Shown here: piece after piece, positions 1-12,200 of the stretch
Numbering within the stretch: the stretch's first letter is position 1
Layout of the letters: every line of letters starts with the position of its first letter
Source of the DNA: Geotrypetes seraphini
Taxonomy: Eukaryota > Chordata > Amphibia > Gymnophiona > Dermophiidae
Assembly: GCF_902459505.1 (NCBI RefSeq)
Contig: NC_047096.1
Coordinates: 1,674,001-1,738,000 of the forward strand
Length of the DNA: 64,000 nucleotides
Direction: 5' to 3'
Notes under the pieces: model-generated
Told to the model about the DNA's origin: nothing
The model's input: the letters and a program-made list of their open reading frames with translations, nothing else
The model's database searches: none
Translations under genes and position numbers: made by a program

Positions 1-250
1 CCAGATAACCACTGCAGAGACAAAGTAAAGACCCCCCCCCCCAAAAAAAAAAAAAAAAAAAAAATCAGAATAAAAACATACATACCTGTCTCTGGAACAT
101 CAACACCTACTATAGGAAAGCTGCACACAGGTGTTTTGATAAAGCCCTGCATGGTCCTTCCAGTTTGCCCAGCAGTCACACTCATCATCAAGGCAATGTT
201 GAACCAACAACCTAGTAATTCTTCATTTTACTTGCTAAGTTCTTCTATAA

Positions 251-466
251 CAGTGGTCTCGGGGCCACATGCGGCCCACCAGGTACTATTTTGAGGCCCT
301 TGGTATGTTTATCATAATCACAAAATTAAAACAGTTTCTTAATCATATGTCTCTAGCTATAAATGACAATATTATTAAGACTTAACCAAAAGGAAAGATT
401 TATAAACTAGAAAGAGTTTTACCTCATGCAAAATTGTCATTTCTTTACTAAGACATTAACTATTTT
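251..466 (+). mobile_element. hAT-like non-autonomous DNA element, 5' part
   Basis: Starts with the hAT-type terminus CAGTGGTCTC followed by GGCCACATGCGGCCC. The AT-rich interior stops where the DIRS-like element begins, and no matching right terminus was found after that element. Inferred to be truncated. The first 250 bases of the window are TOMM6 intron with a C/A homopolymer tract at about 33-64. Confidence 0.6.
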
Positions 467-3400
467 ATCCCAGGACAAGCAGGCAGCATATTCTCTACAT
501 GTGGGTGACGTCATCCATGGACCCCCGTCGCGGACAGGCTTCTCAAGCAAACTTGATTGAAGATCTCAAAGTTTTCTAGTGCTGCCCACACATGTGTGTG
601 CCTTCCTGCTCCACTAGAGGGCGCATCCCCTCCTCGTGGTCTTCAGTTCTTAGTTTTCTGCAGAGCCAGAAAGCCCTGTCTCTCTTCTCTGCGTTCTTCT
701 AAGTGCCTTTCTAGCACCGCGGCTTCTTTATTTTGTTCGGGAGTCACTGTGCGGTTAGTTGCTTCGTTTGTTGACTTGATCATCTATTTTTGTTTTTCGA
801 CTCGGCGACCAGGGGCTCCCGGATTGCACGACCACGGCCCTTATGTATCGGCCTCTTACCGGGTTTAAGAAGTGCTCCCAGTGCAATCGGGTTATTTCAA
901 TCACAGATCCGCACCGCTGGTGTATTCTGTGCATGGGTGTTGATCACCCGACAGACTCATGTCCTTGTTGTGCCATTCTCCAGCCTCGGGCTCTTTGCCA
1001 TGGAGGCTGCTCCTAATTCGGCCACGGTCTCGACGTCGGCCTTGAAGACCTCGGCCCCGGGCAAGTCTCCCTTGACCTCGAAGACCTCGGATCCAGGTAA
1101 GTCTCCTCTTCCTCCTTCAGGTTCAGTTCAGCTGCCGAAGAAACCTTCCTCGGAGTCTCTGGCCATCCAGGCAGTGAGTGTAGTCCTGCCAGCCTCGACG
1201 AGACCATCCTCCAGGCATGCTTCCACCATACGGGAATACTCTTCCTTGAGGTCGCCCTCGGTGGAACGCACTGCTGCATCTGCCCGGCCTAATATGGTCA
1301 CGGTGCCAATGTTCGAGGAGGTGTTGAAGGCGATCATCTCCTCGGAGCTCTCCTCGGCTTTGGCTCAGCTTACCCTGCCTCAACTTCGCGTGTTGTGGAC
1401 CAGCCTGAGCGTCGCATCGAGGGTTCTCGGGGCAAGGTACATCGGTCGTGGCATCTGTCCTCGTCAGACTCTTTACCCCTTCCATCGAGGCACGCTTCTC
1501 CCTCAAGCCAACCTCGGTCGAGGCGTCTTACGAAGCGGCCCCGGGACTCCCCCCCCCGAGGCGGGGTAGGTCCCTGGTGCCTCACACTACCGGGTCCATT
1601 AAGACCTAGGACCTCACCTTGTCCAACCAGAGTCTGTTGAGGTCTCAGGGAACCCTGCCTCTTTTTCCCGAGGTTTGTCTTCAGGCCGAGGTTCTCCGAG
1701 GAGGCGTCTTCGGACCCCGAGGTCCTCCCCTCCGGGGACTTCTAAGCGCAGGCTCTCATCGACTCTCCCCCCCCCCCCCGTTCTGTTAGCGGGGCTTCCT
1801 CGGCGTCCATGTTGGTGGATACGGATGTGCCGGCGCAATATTCCAGGGAGGCTTCCCCCCTCCTTTTCGGCTGCCTTGAGGTCTCGTTCGACCACTCCCC
1901 TTGAGGGGCATTCTGAGAGCAGACCCTCTTCCTTTACTAGATTTGTTCAGGATATGGGGAAGAGTGTTAAACTTGGATCTCCAGTCGGATTCCAAGTATA
2001 CCAAGGAGTATTTGGAGGAGAAGGAGCTCCCCTATCCTCCTAGGGAGTCCTTGAGGCTCCCCTTGAATCCGGTGTTGCAACAGACTTTCTTTCGCAATTT
2101 GGAGACCCCTTATGCTATCCCGGCCATTCCATCCAAAATGGAGTCTCGGTATCGGTCGGTGCCCTGCAAGGGGTTTGAGAAGGCTCAGCTTTCCCACCAG
2201 TCCTTAGTGGTTGAGTCTACCCTCAAGAAGTCTCACCCGTCCAAGGTGTTTGCGGCTGTCCCTCCGGGCCGGGAGGGCCAGACTATGGATAAGTTTGGGA
2301 GGCGCCTATATCAGAACTCCATGATGGCCAACAGAGTCCTGAATTACAACTTTACCTTTACGTCCTATCTCAACTGGTGTATTAAGTCCCTTCCATCTTT
2401 CGAGGATGATTTGCCTATCAAGCGCCGTGCGGAGTTTCGCAGGCTTGTGGATACTCTGTCGCAGCTTCGGCTGTACATGTGTTTGAGTTGTCATCCAGGG
2501 TCTCGGCCTTCGCGGTGGCCATGCGTCGCCTGGCGTGGCTCCGCAATGTCGATATGGACCTCAACCTGCAGGACCGGTTGGCCAATCTCCCTTGCTTGGG
2601 GAATGAGCTGTTCGACGATTCCATTAAGGCTGCCACGAAACGCCTCTCCGAACACGAACGCTCCTTTGTTTCCTTAGTCCGGGCTAAGGCTAAGCCCGCT
2701 CCGCCCAAGTCCTACAGGCTGCCTCCCCAATGATATCTGCAGAAGTCCATGCTGGCATTTTCTCGTCCTCCTCCTTGGCGTCCATAGCAGCAGAGGGCTC
2801 CTCCTAAGCCTTCGACCCCTGCAGCGACTAAGCTGCCGCCATCTTTTTGACTGGCCCGGTGGGAGGGAGCTGGCCTCCTCCGCCCTGGGGGTTTCCCCTC
2901 TTCCTATCGGGGGCATCTCCGCGCTTTTTCCCAACGTTGGGTGGAGATTACTGTGGACTCTTGGGTCCTATCCGTCATCCGAGAGGGGTACTCCTTCAAC
3001 TTCCGGGTGTATCCGCCGGACAGGCCTCCAGGAGAGTCTCTTTCCAACATGGCACAGCTTCCCCTACTTCTTCGGGAGCACGGGCCCTCCTTCGCCTTCG
3101 GGCTGTGGAGGAGGTTCCCCCTTGTCAACAGGGCTCCGGGGTTTATTCCCGGTACTTCCTGGTGCCCAAAAAGACCAGGGACCTCCGTCCTATCCTGGAT
3201 CTACGGAAGTTGAACAGTTGAGTCGGTTCAAAGAATGGCCACCAGGATGGTCTCGGGACTCAAAGACCTCCCGTATGAAGAAAGGCTGAATAAATTGCAG
3301 CTATATTCACTCGAAGAACGTAGAGAGAGAGGAGACATGATAGAGACATTTAAATATATCACCGGCCGTATTGAGGTGGAGGATGATATCTTCTTTTTTA

Positions 3401-5155
3401 AAGGTCCCTCGGCCACAGGAGGACATCCGCTGAAAATCAGGGGTGGGAAATTTCATGGCGACACCAGGAAGTTCTTCTTCACTGAAAGGGTGGTCGATCG
3501 TTGGAATGAACTTCCACTTCAGGTGATTCAGGCCAGCAGCGTGCCAGATTTTAAAAGAAATGGGATACACATGTGGGATCTCTAGGGGGGTAAATTCAAG
3601 GGGGTAGGGTTGTTGGAGTGGGCAGACTTGATGGGCTGTGGCCCTTTTCTGCCGTCATCTTCTATGTTTCTATGTTTCCTAGTTCGGGAAAAATTCCACA
3701 TGCTCTCGCTTCCCATTTTGTATCCCTTGATGGACACGGGGGACTGGTTGTGTTCCCTGGCCATGAAGGAAGCCTACACTCACATTCCGATCCACCCGGC
3801 TTCTTGACGGTTTCTCCGTTTTCGGGTGGGGAACCTTCATTTGCAGTATCGGGTCCTCCCGTTCAGGCTCGCTTCGTCCCCACGGGTCTTCATGAAGTGC
3901 CTCGTGGTGGTCGCAGGGCCTTCAGGTTTTCCTGTACCTCGATGATTGGCTTATCAAAGCTCCATCGAGGGAGGGGGTTATTTCAGCGACCCGTCAGACT
4001 ATTATCTTCCTTCAGTGTCTGGGGTTCGAGATAAATTTCCCCAAGTCTCAGTTGTGCCCCTCTCAGTCCCTGCAGTTTATCGGAGCTGTGCTGGACACGG
4101 TCCGCCTCCGGTCGTTTTTACCTCTGCTGCGGCAGGCCGCCCTCCTACGGCTGAGTCAGCTGGTGTCTCAGAGGTCTCGGCCAAGCAGATGATGATCCTC
4201 CTGGGGCACATGGCCTCCACCGTTCACATCATGCTGTTTGCCCGGTTGCATCTTCGGGTTCCTCAGTGGACTCTGGCGTCTCAGTGGCGGCAGGATCGGG
4301 ATCCCACTTCTCAGCTCATTGTGGTGACTTCCTCCTTGAAACGCTCGCTTCATTGGTGGGCCAGCTCTTCCAATCTGTCCAGAGGTTTGCTCTTTCTCGT
4401 ACCCCCGCAACAGAAGGTTCTGACGACGGATTCCTTGGCATACGCTTGGGGAGCGCACATCGACGGCCTTCGAACTCAGGGTCTTTGGTCGAGTGCGGAC
4501 CGTCGCTGCCACATCAACCTTCTGGAGCTCCAGGCCATTTACAATGCAGTGGTGGCTTTTCGTCATTTACTGCAGGATTGCGTGGGCCTGGTGCGTACCG
4601 ATAACCAGGTGGCGATGTATTATGTGAACAAGCAAGGGGGTACGGGTTCCCTATTGCTCTGCAGGGAAGCCCTTCGTCTTTGGCAGTGGGTGTTGCGCCA
4701 CAACATCTTTCTTCGGGCGGTGTATATCCAGGGCGAGCAGAATTGTCTTGCGGACAAGTTGAGTCGTCTTCTTCAGCCGCACGAATGGTCGCACCATTCT
4801 CATGCTCTGCGACAGGTGTTTGTTCAGTGGAGAACTCCACAGGTAGATTTGTTCGCTTCGCCCCTCAATCACAAGTTGCCTCGATTCTGCTCGAGGATGT
4901 ACTCCCCAGATTGTCTCGAGGCAGATATTTTCCTTCTCGATTGGACGGGCAGGTTCGTCTATGCGTTGCCTCCCTTTCCTCTGATTCTCAGGACACTGGT
5001 CCGCGCCACCATGATCTTGATAGCTCCTCGGTGGCCCCAGCAGCCGTGGTTCTCCCTGTTCCTCCAGCTCAGTGTCAGGGAGCCTCTGCAGTCTCAAAAC
5101 CTTTTTATTCAAAGATGCATTCCACAGTACAAGTTAACACTCTTTCAACCGTAGC
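467..5155 (+). mobile_element. DIRS-like retrotransposon fossil in a TOMM6 intron
   Basis: Family: DIRS-type (tyrosine-recombinase retrotransposon, LTR-element kin). Parts in order: a leader from about 467, a gag-like region about 1000-2740, reverse transcriptase about 3100-4200, and an RNase H region with following C-terminal part about 4400-5100 (TDNQVAMYYVNKQGG and VDLFASPLNHKLP are typical). No tyrosine-recombinase region or right terminus was seen, so it is incomplete at the right. A CR1-type LINE end is inserted within the reverse transcriptase region. It is broken, with several interruptions, but keeps long open stretches and so is probably among the younger fossils here. It sits in the same orientation as TOMM6. 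Confidence 0.85.
3216..3678 (+). mobile_element. CR1-type LINE 3' end nested in the DIRS fossil
   Basis: Encodes the C-terminal tail of a CR1-like reverse transcriptase ([49 protein letters not shown]), then a 3' UTR with the GGGCAGACTTGATGGGC motif, and ends in a short (tatgtttc)n tail. DIRS sequence resumes straight after. The insertion shows the DIRS copy was in place before this LINE jumped. Confidence 0.85.
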
Positions 5156-5159
5156 AAAT

Positions 5160-5413
5160 TTTTTTTAAAACAAAACTGCTTTTATGAAGTGACCCCCCAC
5201 CCCTCGTACCTTCATTTATTTTTATTTTTCACAATGTAATTATCAACTCTCCTCTCCCTTTTTTCTTCCCATGTTCAGTTATGTCAATGTCTTGTTCAAA
5301 TTTCCTTGTTCTCCTTTATATATTTACTTTTTTATATACCGGTATATATTTTTAGCTATGTAAATCAGTCAGATACATGTTGATGGTCGGTATATTAAAT
5401 TATTAATGAACTT
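5160..5413 (+). mobile_element. L2-type LINE 3' tail
   Basis: T- and C-rich tail ending GATGGTCGGTATATTAAAT. The same tail occurs at 25840-26112 (+) and, inverted, at 27128-27350, which defines one repeat family. It lies between the DIRS fossil and the TOMM6 exon. Confidence 0.65.
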
Positions 5414-5517
5414 GGAAAACTTGTTTTAATTAGTTTGAATTCACAGCATGGGGAGAGTGGTGGGTAGAGTAAGGAGCAGTTGTTACAAAGGAATTGTTTT
5501 TTTGTTTTTACTCCAAG

Positions 5518-5614
5518 GAACTTGATTGTTAACCTGGGACTCTTTGCGGTAGGCGTTTGGATCGCTAGAAACCTAACCGACATTGACTTGATGGCACCTC
5601 AGCCTGTGGCATAG
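5518..5614 (+). CDS. TOMM6: TOMM6 terminal coding exon (partial gene)
   Basis: TOMM6 is a small single-pass subunit of the TOM complex in the mitochondrial outer membrane, where it helps stabilise the import pore. This exon encodes the last 31 residues plus a TAG stop: it starts NLIVNLGLF, continues through a hydrophobic stretch and ends DLMAPQPVA. That closely matches the vertebrate TOMM6 C-terminus (membrane segment followed by a short intermembrane tail). The acceptor is a T-rich tract ending ctccaag; the first base completes a split codon, consistent with an Arg before NL. The exon is too short for a simple ORF scan. The earlier exons are not in the window, so the gene enters from the left. 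The stop ends 5 nt before a good donor (GTAGGT, from about 5620), so a 3' UTR intron follows. Its neighbour, USP49, converges on it, as in human. Confidence 0.93.
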
Positions 5615-6213
5615 AAAGGTAGGTAAAACACTGACAAAGCCAACTTGATCTCAGTGTTGTAACTGTCAGAGCAGTACTTTGAGAACTTAATGTCTTAAAT
5701 ATTTGCTAGGAGTGTTTTTAGGGGGAAAAATGTAAAATGCCGAGTTTGCTGCCAAAAAGCTGGCCGTTTAAAAAGCATTTGGAGATCATTAAAACATATT
5801 AGCTAGATAGACTTAGAATGGCTTTTCCTTATTGTCATCTATCAGGTACATCCAGATGCTTCAGCTTGAAGGTAGGGTACAGGGGCTGATGCCTCTCTTG
5901 AAAAAGGGAATGTCCTCACAGCTTCCCCTCAGTGCTTAAGTACTGTTTCTCAGCGAATGGGTAATCAGTACTGCAATAAAATAAAAGGATTGGACCAATC
6001 TCTTAAATTTAGTAAGGGAGATTCCTGGTGTTCTAGCAAAGGGGGCAAAAAACTGGGCCTGTGTACAAGGTGCACTGCCTTTACTCCTGGGTTGCTTTGA
6101 TGCCATTCTGAGATCATATGTTCCCATGCCTGCTACTGTGTTCTGTTCATAATCCTGCACTTGCCTGTCCTTCTGCTCTACTAATCAAGCTACCTTTTCT
6201 GCTGTTTCCTTAG

Positions 6214-6432
6214 GCTGCTCTGAAAATGCTGCTGGAAGGATGTATCTGCACTAATTATCATTCTTAACCCTCTGTGGAGGCATCTTAAATGCTGATCACG
6301 CCTCATATCTCTACTTGTAAGGACACAGGCTGCTGATGAAGTTGTAACTCACAGCTTATGACTGTTACTGGGATTGTAGAGAGCCGATCTGCCATGTTCT
6401 TGTGCAAATAAATTGTCTGAAAGATATTCACA
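6214..6432 (+). other. TOMM6: TOMM6 3' UTR exon
   Basis: A pyrimidine-rich acceptor (tttcctTAG) at 6204-6213 opens a noncoding exon with an AATAAA signal at 6407-6412. It lies about 600 bp after the donor that follows the TOMM6 stop codon, on the same strand, so it is read as the spliced 3' UTR exon. The exact cleavage site is inferred as 15-25 nt after the signal. The intron between (5620-6213) shows no repeat or other feature that I recognise. Confidence 0.7.
6407..6412 (+). terminator. TOMM6: Poly(A) signal of TOMM6
   Basis: Canonical AATAAA near the end of the TOMM6 3' UTR exon. It faces the opposing USP49 signal 54 bp away. Confidence 0.7.
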
Positions 6433-6444
6433 TTAAATATAAAA

Positions 6445-9233
6445 CAGGCCTGACAACTTGACCATTTTATTCATTTTAATAGGAAACTTTTCATATTACA
6501 AAAACACAGTGTAAAAAGAGTAAGATTTACAAAAAAATCATAAAAACATGATTCATAATTCACACCCAAAAAAGAAGAGAACATGTTCCCCATGCTGTAC
6601 TGCATGTGGAACCTGTCAGCTGTTCATCCAAAAGGGCCTTGGCCTCCTCTGCTCCACAAGAATTGGTGGGAGCAGTAGAAGAGATGAGGGAAGAGAGCTG
6701 GGACTTCACATGCTGGCCTCCCATAAGTCACTCTTGCAGTTTCAGGGTCCATGGGACATGAGATCCCTGTACACAAGGATGGGAAACATTTTCCATGGTG
6801 GCTGGACTGAAGATGTTGGGTTATGCAGTAACTAATTTGTAAACCCAGCTTCTGGGGCCCCTGTTCAATAAAATAGGTCCATTCCAGTCCTTAAACTGAA
6901 TAGACTGTGTCAAGGGTATTTACTGCCTGGCAGCATTCACCCTGTGCCCTTCTGCTCTTGTTCCATGGACTGGGGAGGGAGGGGCAGCTGGTGCTATTGA
7001 TGTGCTCAGGTCTTCCTTTAGACTAAAGCCACAAGGAGAGGATGTACAAAAGCTTAGAATTTGTCCCTTCTTGCAGTTGATGGCACTGGCTTAAATTTTA
7101 GCTTTTTGGGGCAATACTGATGCAGTTTTTTTGTTTAATGTTGCTTGAGCTATTTTTCTTAGCCTGCCATAAATTATTCTTGGGCAAAACTCACAGAGAT
7201 AGAAGGCTTTTTTGCCAGCCACTGCTGTGTCTACTAGAGTTATGTCAACCTAGCAAACCTCACTGCTCTTTACACATGCTGGAAGCATGTACATTTTCAG
7301 CCTCTGGCAAGGTGGCCATGCTTCATAGCACCTGTCCAGTTGTTGCATTACGTTTCTGTTATTACAATTATTTCTTGAACACAGATTTAAAAAAAGAGAG
7401 ATAACTTTTGCATACTGAACAATGGCTATTAGGAGAGAAAGATTTAATAAAGATGGTAGAGAAGGGAGCCCTCTCCATAGTCAACTTACTTAGATCCAGA
7501 GTTTGTGAGCATAGGATAGGAGCACACTAAGCACTCAATTACAGTTAAACCACTGCCTATAACTAAGGTGCAGCAGTGTTCAGTTTGTGAGATGAGCAAA
7601 AGCTTTTGTCGCTTTCCTCTACAGAAAGGTTTAAAGAAGCCAGGAGATAAGAACAAAAGAGGACAGGCTGCGTTCTCATCAGTCCAGAATGGATTTGTAT
7701 CACTTTGCACTCACTCATCTCCTCTAGGAAAGTTACAGCAGATAAAAAGGCACCAACTGGAGTTTGAAAGCTTTAGCCACAGCTGAATTGTATTCTCTGA
7801 GAGGGCAGATGCCCACCAGCGAGCTTCCATACAAAAAGTAAGGGGAGGTGGTGGATTTTGATTCTCACCTTTTCCAGATCCAAGCAACTTTCTAACATCC
7901 TGTCCAGCTTGTTCATTATTTCTAAGAAAATTTCAGCCAGAGTAGCTTTTTTCCCAGAGAGGAGGTAGATCACTGGAAACAGCCTCTGTTATTGGTGTAC
8001 TAGCAGTAGCATTTCAGAAAAAGCACCCTCCCCATCAATGATCTGTGATGAATGCTACCCCGATACAGCTGGAAACCATGAAAGAGGGAGAGGTTGCAGC
8101 GGCAATTGGCTCATCTCTAAGGCACAGGGCATATATATTAATACTTGTATGCCTCTTGTCACATATTCCAAAGGAAACTGTGCCAGAGCTAATGTTGCTC
8201 TGTCGGGGCCAGAGGTTTTCCAATCTCCTCTACTCTTTCATGGCATGCCACAGAGATTAAGGCCAGCCTTAAGCCCTGCAACTAGTTCATTATGCACAGC
8301 TGTAAAGAGAAAAAACTTCCAGCTTATGAGAGGAAGCAGCTAGCACTGAAGACCAATATAAGCAAGAAGCAGAGGGTAAGAACACAACTTGACACTATCA
8401 TTTGCAAATAAAAGCTAAATGCTACAGAAAGAGGCCAGTGTAAAATTTAGGAGCCTGGTGCACTGGCAGGGGAGGAGGGGGCACTACCTTCAGCCTCCCA
8501 GCCCTCTGCACCTACTCCATTCAAATGACAACTGTATTCCTACCTGAATTCAACTATTAATGCAACACTCAGTCAAAAGATGAGCAGTCATAGTGAGAAC
8601 TACAGGGAAACTGGACTGCGGCTTGATTTGCCTCTGCAGTCGAGTTTGCTTCTTAGAAGAGTACAGCTACTTTTTCCAGACTGCCTCCTCCTATCACAGG
8701 AAACACACAGTTCCTGCTGCACTGTACGAGCAGGTCTAGGTAACCCTTGGGTTTTATGGCAGTGGGGTTCCTGCCACGGTAACGTGTACAAAAAATAGAT
8801 CTCTGTTTAAAATGTAAAGTCCAGCAGGAGCTGGTGCTCACAGCGCTTAAAGGAGCCACAAAAACCATATTACTCTAAGAAGGAATGAGGAAGGGGCACT
8901 TACTGGCAGCTGAACCCAATGAGGGAAAAAGCCACAAAAAAGGTAAAAATTACATCTTTCCCACAGGAATAACCTGAGAAGATCTGTCCCCTAGAGGTTG
9001 TCCTAAATACAAACAGGTATGATGCCAGAGAAGTAAATTCCTTCCTACCCTTTTTAAAAGGAGGCCATGACGATTCCGGAGAATGACAGCATAGCTGGCT
9101 GAGAGGATTCTCACACTTGTGCACGACTGCAGTGTCCTAAGAAACGTTAAGATGCAGACCCCCATCCCAAGGGATACACACAAGCAGCTATTGTGTTCTT
9201 CGAGAGAAGATGAGACTGGCATCCTCGCTGGTG
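6445..9233 (-). other. USP49: USP49 3' UTR (predicted)
   Basis: About 2.8 kb between the USP49 stop codon and the minus-strand AATAAA at 6466-6471. The stretch holds no recognisable transposable element, unlike almost every other noncoding stretch of this size here, which fits a transcribed and constrained 3' UTR. The short ORFs on either strand have no family resemblance and are treated as chance. Confidence 0.55.
6466..6471 (-). terminator. USP49: Poly(A) signal of USP49
   Basis: AATAAA on the minus strand, 2.76 kb downstream of the USP49 stop codon, in sequence free of recognisable repeats. Cleavage would fall near 6436-6455. An earlier USP49 poly(A) site is possible, because the 3' UTR length is inferred only from the lack of a better signal. 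Confidence 0.55.
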
Positions 9234-12200
9234 TCAGAGGCAGGTCTTCGTGCTGGTGTTAGATGGCACCTGAGCTGGGAAGGGTGCTTCAGGGATCCCT
9301 GGTTTGGTCTGCAGGTTTGTTCTTTGAGTGTAGAATAGGATATAGGCCTGGGTTCTGCATACCTCATCCACACTGCACATATTTAGCTTAGAGTCATTAC
9401 AATGCACCCAAAATCCTAGAAGGAAAAAGCAGCGATATTAGCAGCAATTGAGGGGTTTGAGGGCTTTTTTTTAAATTAACTTCAAGCAGTCAGATCAAAT
9501 GAGCTAGTTTCTCCAAGGTCAAGCTAACATACATTATTCACCACTGCAAGAGACAGCTCCGTAGGCTCTCAACCCTTATGTTCAATCAATGCTTAGACGA
9601 AGTAGACAAATCAACAATATGGGGTGGGGACCTCTCTGCATAAATGGGGAGAAAAGTATCACTACAACTTTTTTTCAAATTGGGGCACCTGCTGCTTCCG
9701 ATGCATTTTTTCTGCCTACCCTCTAGAGTTCCCTTGCATATTTCATACACAACCATTAGAAGTCCAGTAACCTGGTACTGCATTCAGATGAATTCATCCC
9801 CTCACATACACAAACAGCAGCATTGTAGCATTTAGCACCTCTTCTGTAGAGCTTCCTGCCATTCAAAAAGACATGCTCATCAGACTGTGAACAATCCTTT
9901 GGGGCATGTGGTGGTGAGAGGCAAGGCAAAGGCAGGAGAGAGGCTAAACTATGAGGGGGGGAATCCCCTTGGACCAGCTCTGCTTTGTTCTCATTTCATT
10001 GTGAAAAAGCACGCACCTCCCTCTGTATTGTAGCAATATGCTGTGTAGTGTCCTGAGCCAAACCCTTTCCCATGATGCATCACCACAGCGGAGAGGTCGT
10101 AGACATAGGTGGCATTGTCACGAGAGGAGAGTGTGTCCCTGCAGCAGTAAGGTTCCATGTTTAATACCTGGTCAAAGAAGACATGGACCCCAATTTTCTC
10201 ACGGTGATTACGTCCAGACCACCTGCAAAAGAAAGGCACATTAGAACATTCCCAGCACAGGCTCCACGGCCCTATTTCCATCACAGGGAACCCTCCAATC
10301 TTCAGGTATCAAGCTTGATTTTCAAGATTGTAGATCTATTATTAGCAATTTGTGACTGAGAGGTATCTGCAATTCATAAAGGAGAAATTAGGTTCTTACC
10401 TGCTAATTTATTTTCTTTTAGCCTTCTTTCAGTTTCCACCTGCTCATGATGAGATATATACCTGCTTGTCAGATTTCCTATACTGGTCTGGAGAGTGCTA
10501 AAGATTAAAATTTTAACTTACGCTATTTCTTTATCATCGCTCCAGACCAGCACAGATGGAAACTGAGAACATACTGAATTCTTACAGTACAAGTGGGCTG
10601 CGCAGTCCCTCATAGAATCAGTCTGTACTCAGTCTCCAGCAGCTCATCTTCCAGCCTTGAGCAGGGTCTGTTGAAAGGTTAGGCAGTGGCCTTTTTATCT
10701 GCCCCTATTTTTCTCTGTTGGACTGAGCTGGGTTCCCAGGGGGCCATTTCCACCTCAGGGGTGTCACACTGGGGCAGTCAAATTCCTCCCTCCACCTCCC
10801 CATTTTCCCACGAGAAGCCTCAAATGTACGCCTTGCCAAGAGGCAAAGATTAGTTTTTGTTACGTCCCTTCTAGCTTCCATACTCTAGGTGTTCAATCCC
10901 TTCCCGCAATCCAGGAATTGCAGAAATCCAAACAGTTTTCTGAGCATGTGCTCTCCTACTTTAAAGAGTGAGTTAGAGCCCCCTACAGTTTTCAATTTCT
11001 GCAAGCAATCTGTGCAGAAGTCTTTTGAATATGCTCTGCATCTTTTTCTTATTTTTTTTTCACTTAAAGTTCATTGGTTTTTTTTTGTGGAACCTCAGTG
11101 CCATGAGACCCCATGCGTTGTCCTCTGCCAGAGGAAAGGACGCAATTCTGTGGAGCCAGACTGCTGCTTCACAGAGAAACTTCAATGGATCTGTGGAGCC
11201 AGTCTGCTTGTGCCACCTTTCTCAGACTCTGGGTCCATTTCCCTGGGAGTTTGCTTGCTCTCTGAGTCTGTCAAGGGTTTTAAGTGCAGGCTGGATGTGT
11301 CCCGAGTAAAATATCCCTCCGGGTTTCAGGGTGCAAGCTGCGTTTCCCACCCCCAGTCGTGTGGAGAGTTTCTGTGGGAGCAGAGGTTACAGTCAGTGTC
11401 CGTCTGACTAGCAGTTCGAAGATCTTCAAGTTTGGTCATTTGGAGCAGTTTCTCAGGCAGAAAATCCTTTTCCTTCATTCAGCTGCAGTGTTTCAAATTT
11501 ATTAAAATATTTTTTTGACCGCTTAATCTAATTTTTAAGTGGTTAACATAATAAAATTACATGAAAACAAGTTATACAGTTACAATGAGACGTATATTAA
11601 AACGGGGAAAACGGGTGACTTACACAGACATACGGCAACAAAAGGGCAGATGGGGAAGAACTACAATTGATATAGAATAGGCAAAACATAAATGCATAAA
11701 ACAATAGGTTAGGAAAAAATTATTAAAAATGATTAAGGGTTGATTATAAACTTAGGCCTTAAAAGGGCATTTTAACAAAAAGCATCTTGGAATAGAAATG
11801 TCTTTTAATTTTGTTTTAAATTGTTTTATATCAGATTCGTAACAGAGCTGGCAGGCACTTCACAGACTGTAAGTACACCTTCATTATTTCTTATGGGAGC
11901 TTCAGGGTGGTCTGTGGAATGCTCTAAAACTAATTTTTCAGAGTTTCTGAGGGTACAGTTCAGGTCTCCCACCTCTCCAAACCCCAAATCAAATCACTAT
12001 TTTTTATTGTTGAATTTTCTTGATTTTTGCTGTTTTTGGTGCAAATTCGCTGGCAGCGGCCATCTTGGATTTTAATCAATTCTTCTCCAAGCTTAAGAGC
12101 CTTAGCTGATTTAGCCTTTCCTCATAGGGCAGTTGTCCCATTCCTTCTCTGTACCTTTTCTAATTCTGTTATCTTTTCTGAGATACGGCGACCAAAACTG

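Noticed and set aside
1-5500. TOMM6 5' exon(s)
   Set aside because: No sequence resembling the first two thirds of TOMM6 was seen; the stretch is explained by intron, hAT and DIRS sequence.
6548-9222. Several ORFs of 60-100 residues in the USP49 3' UTR
   Set aside because: None resembles a known family or has coding-like composition.
10889-11407. 172-residue plus-strand ORF in USP49 intron 4
   Set aside because: No domain; the region is similar to another repeat remnant at 38740-39100, so it is repeat-derived.
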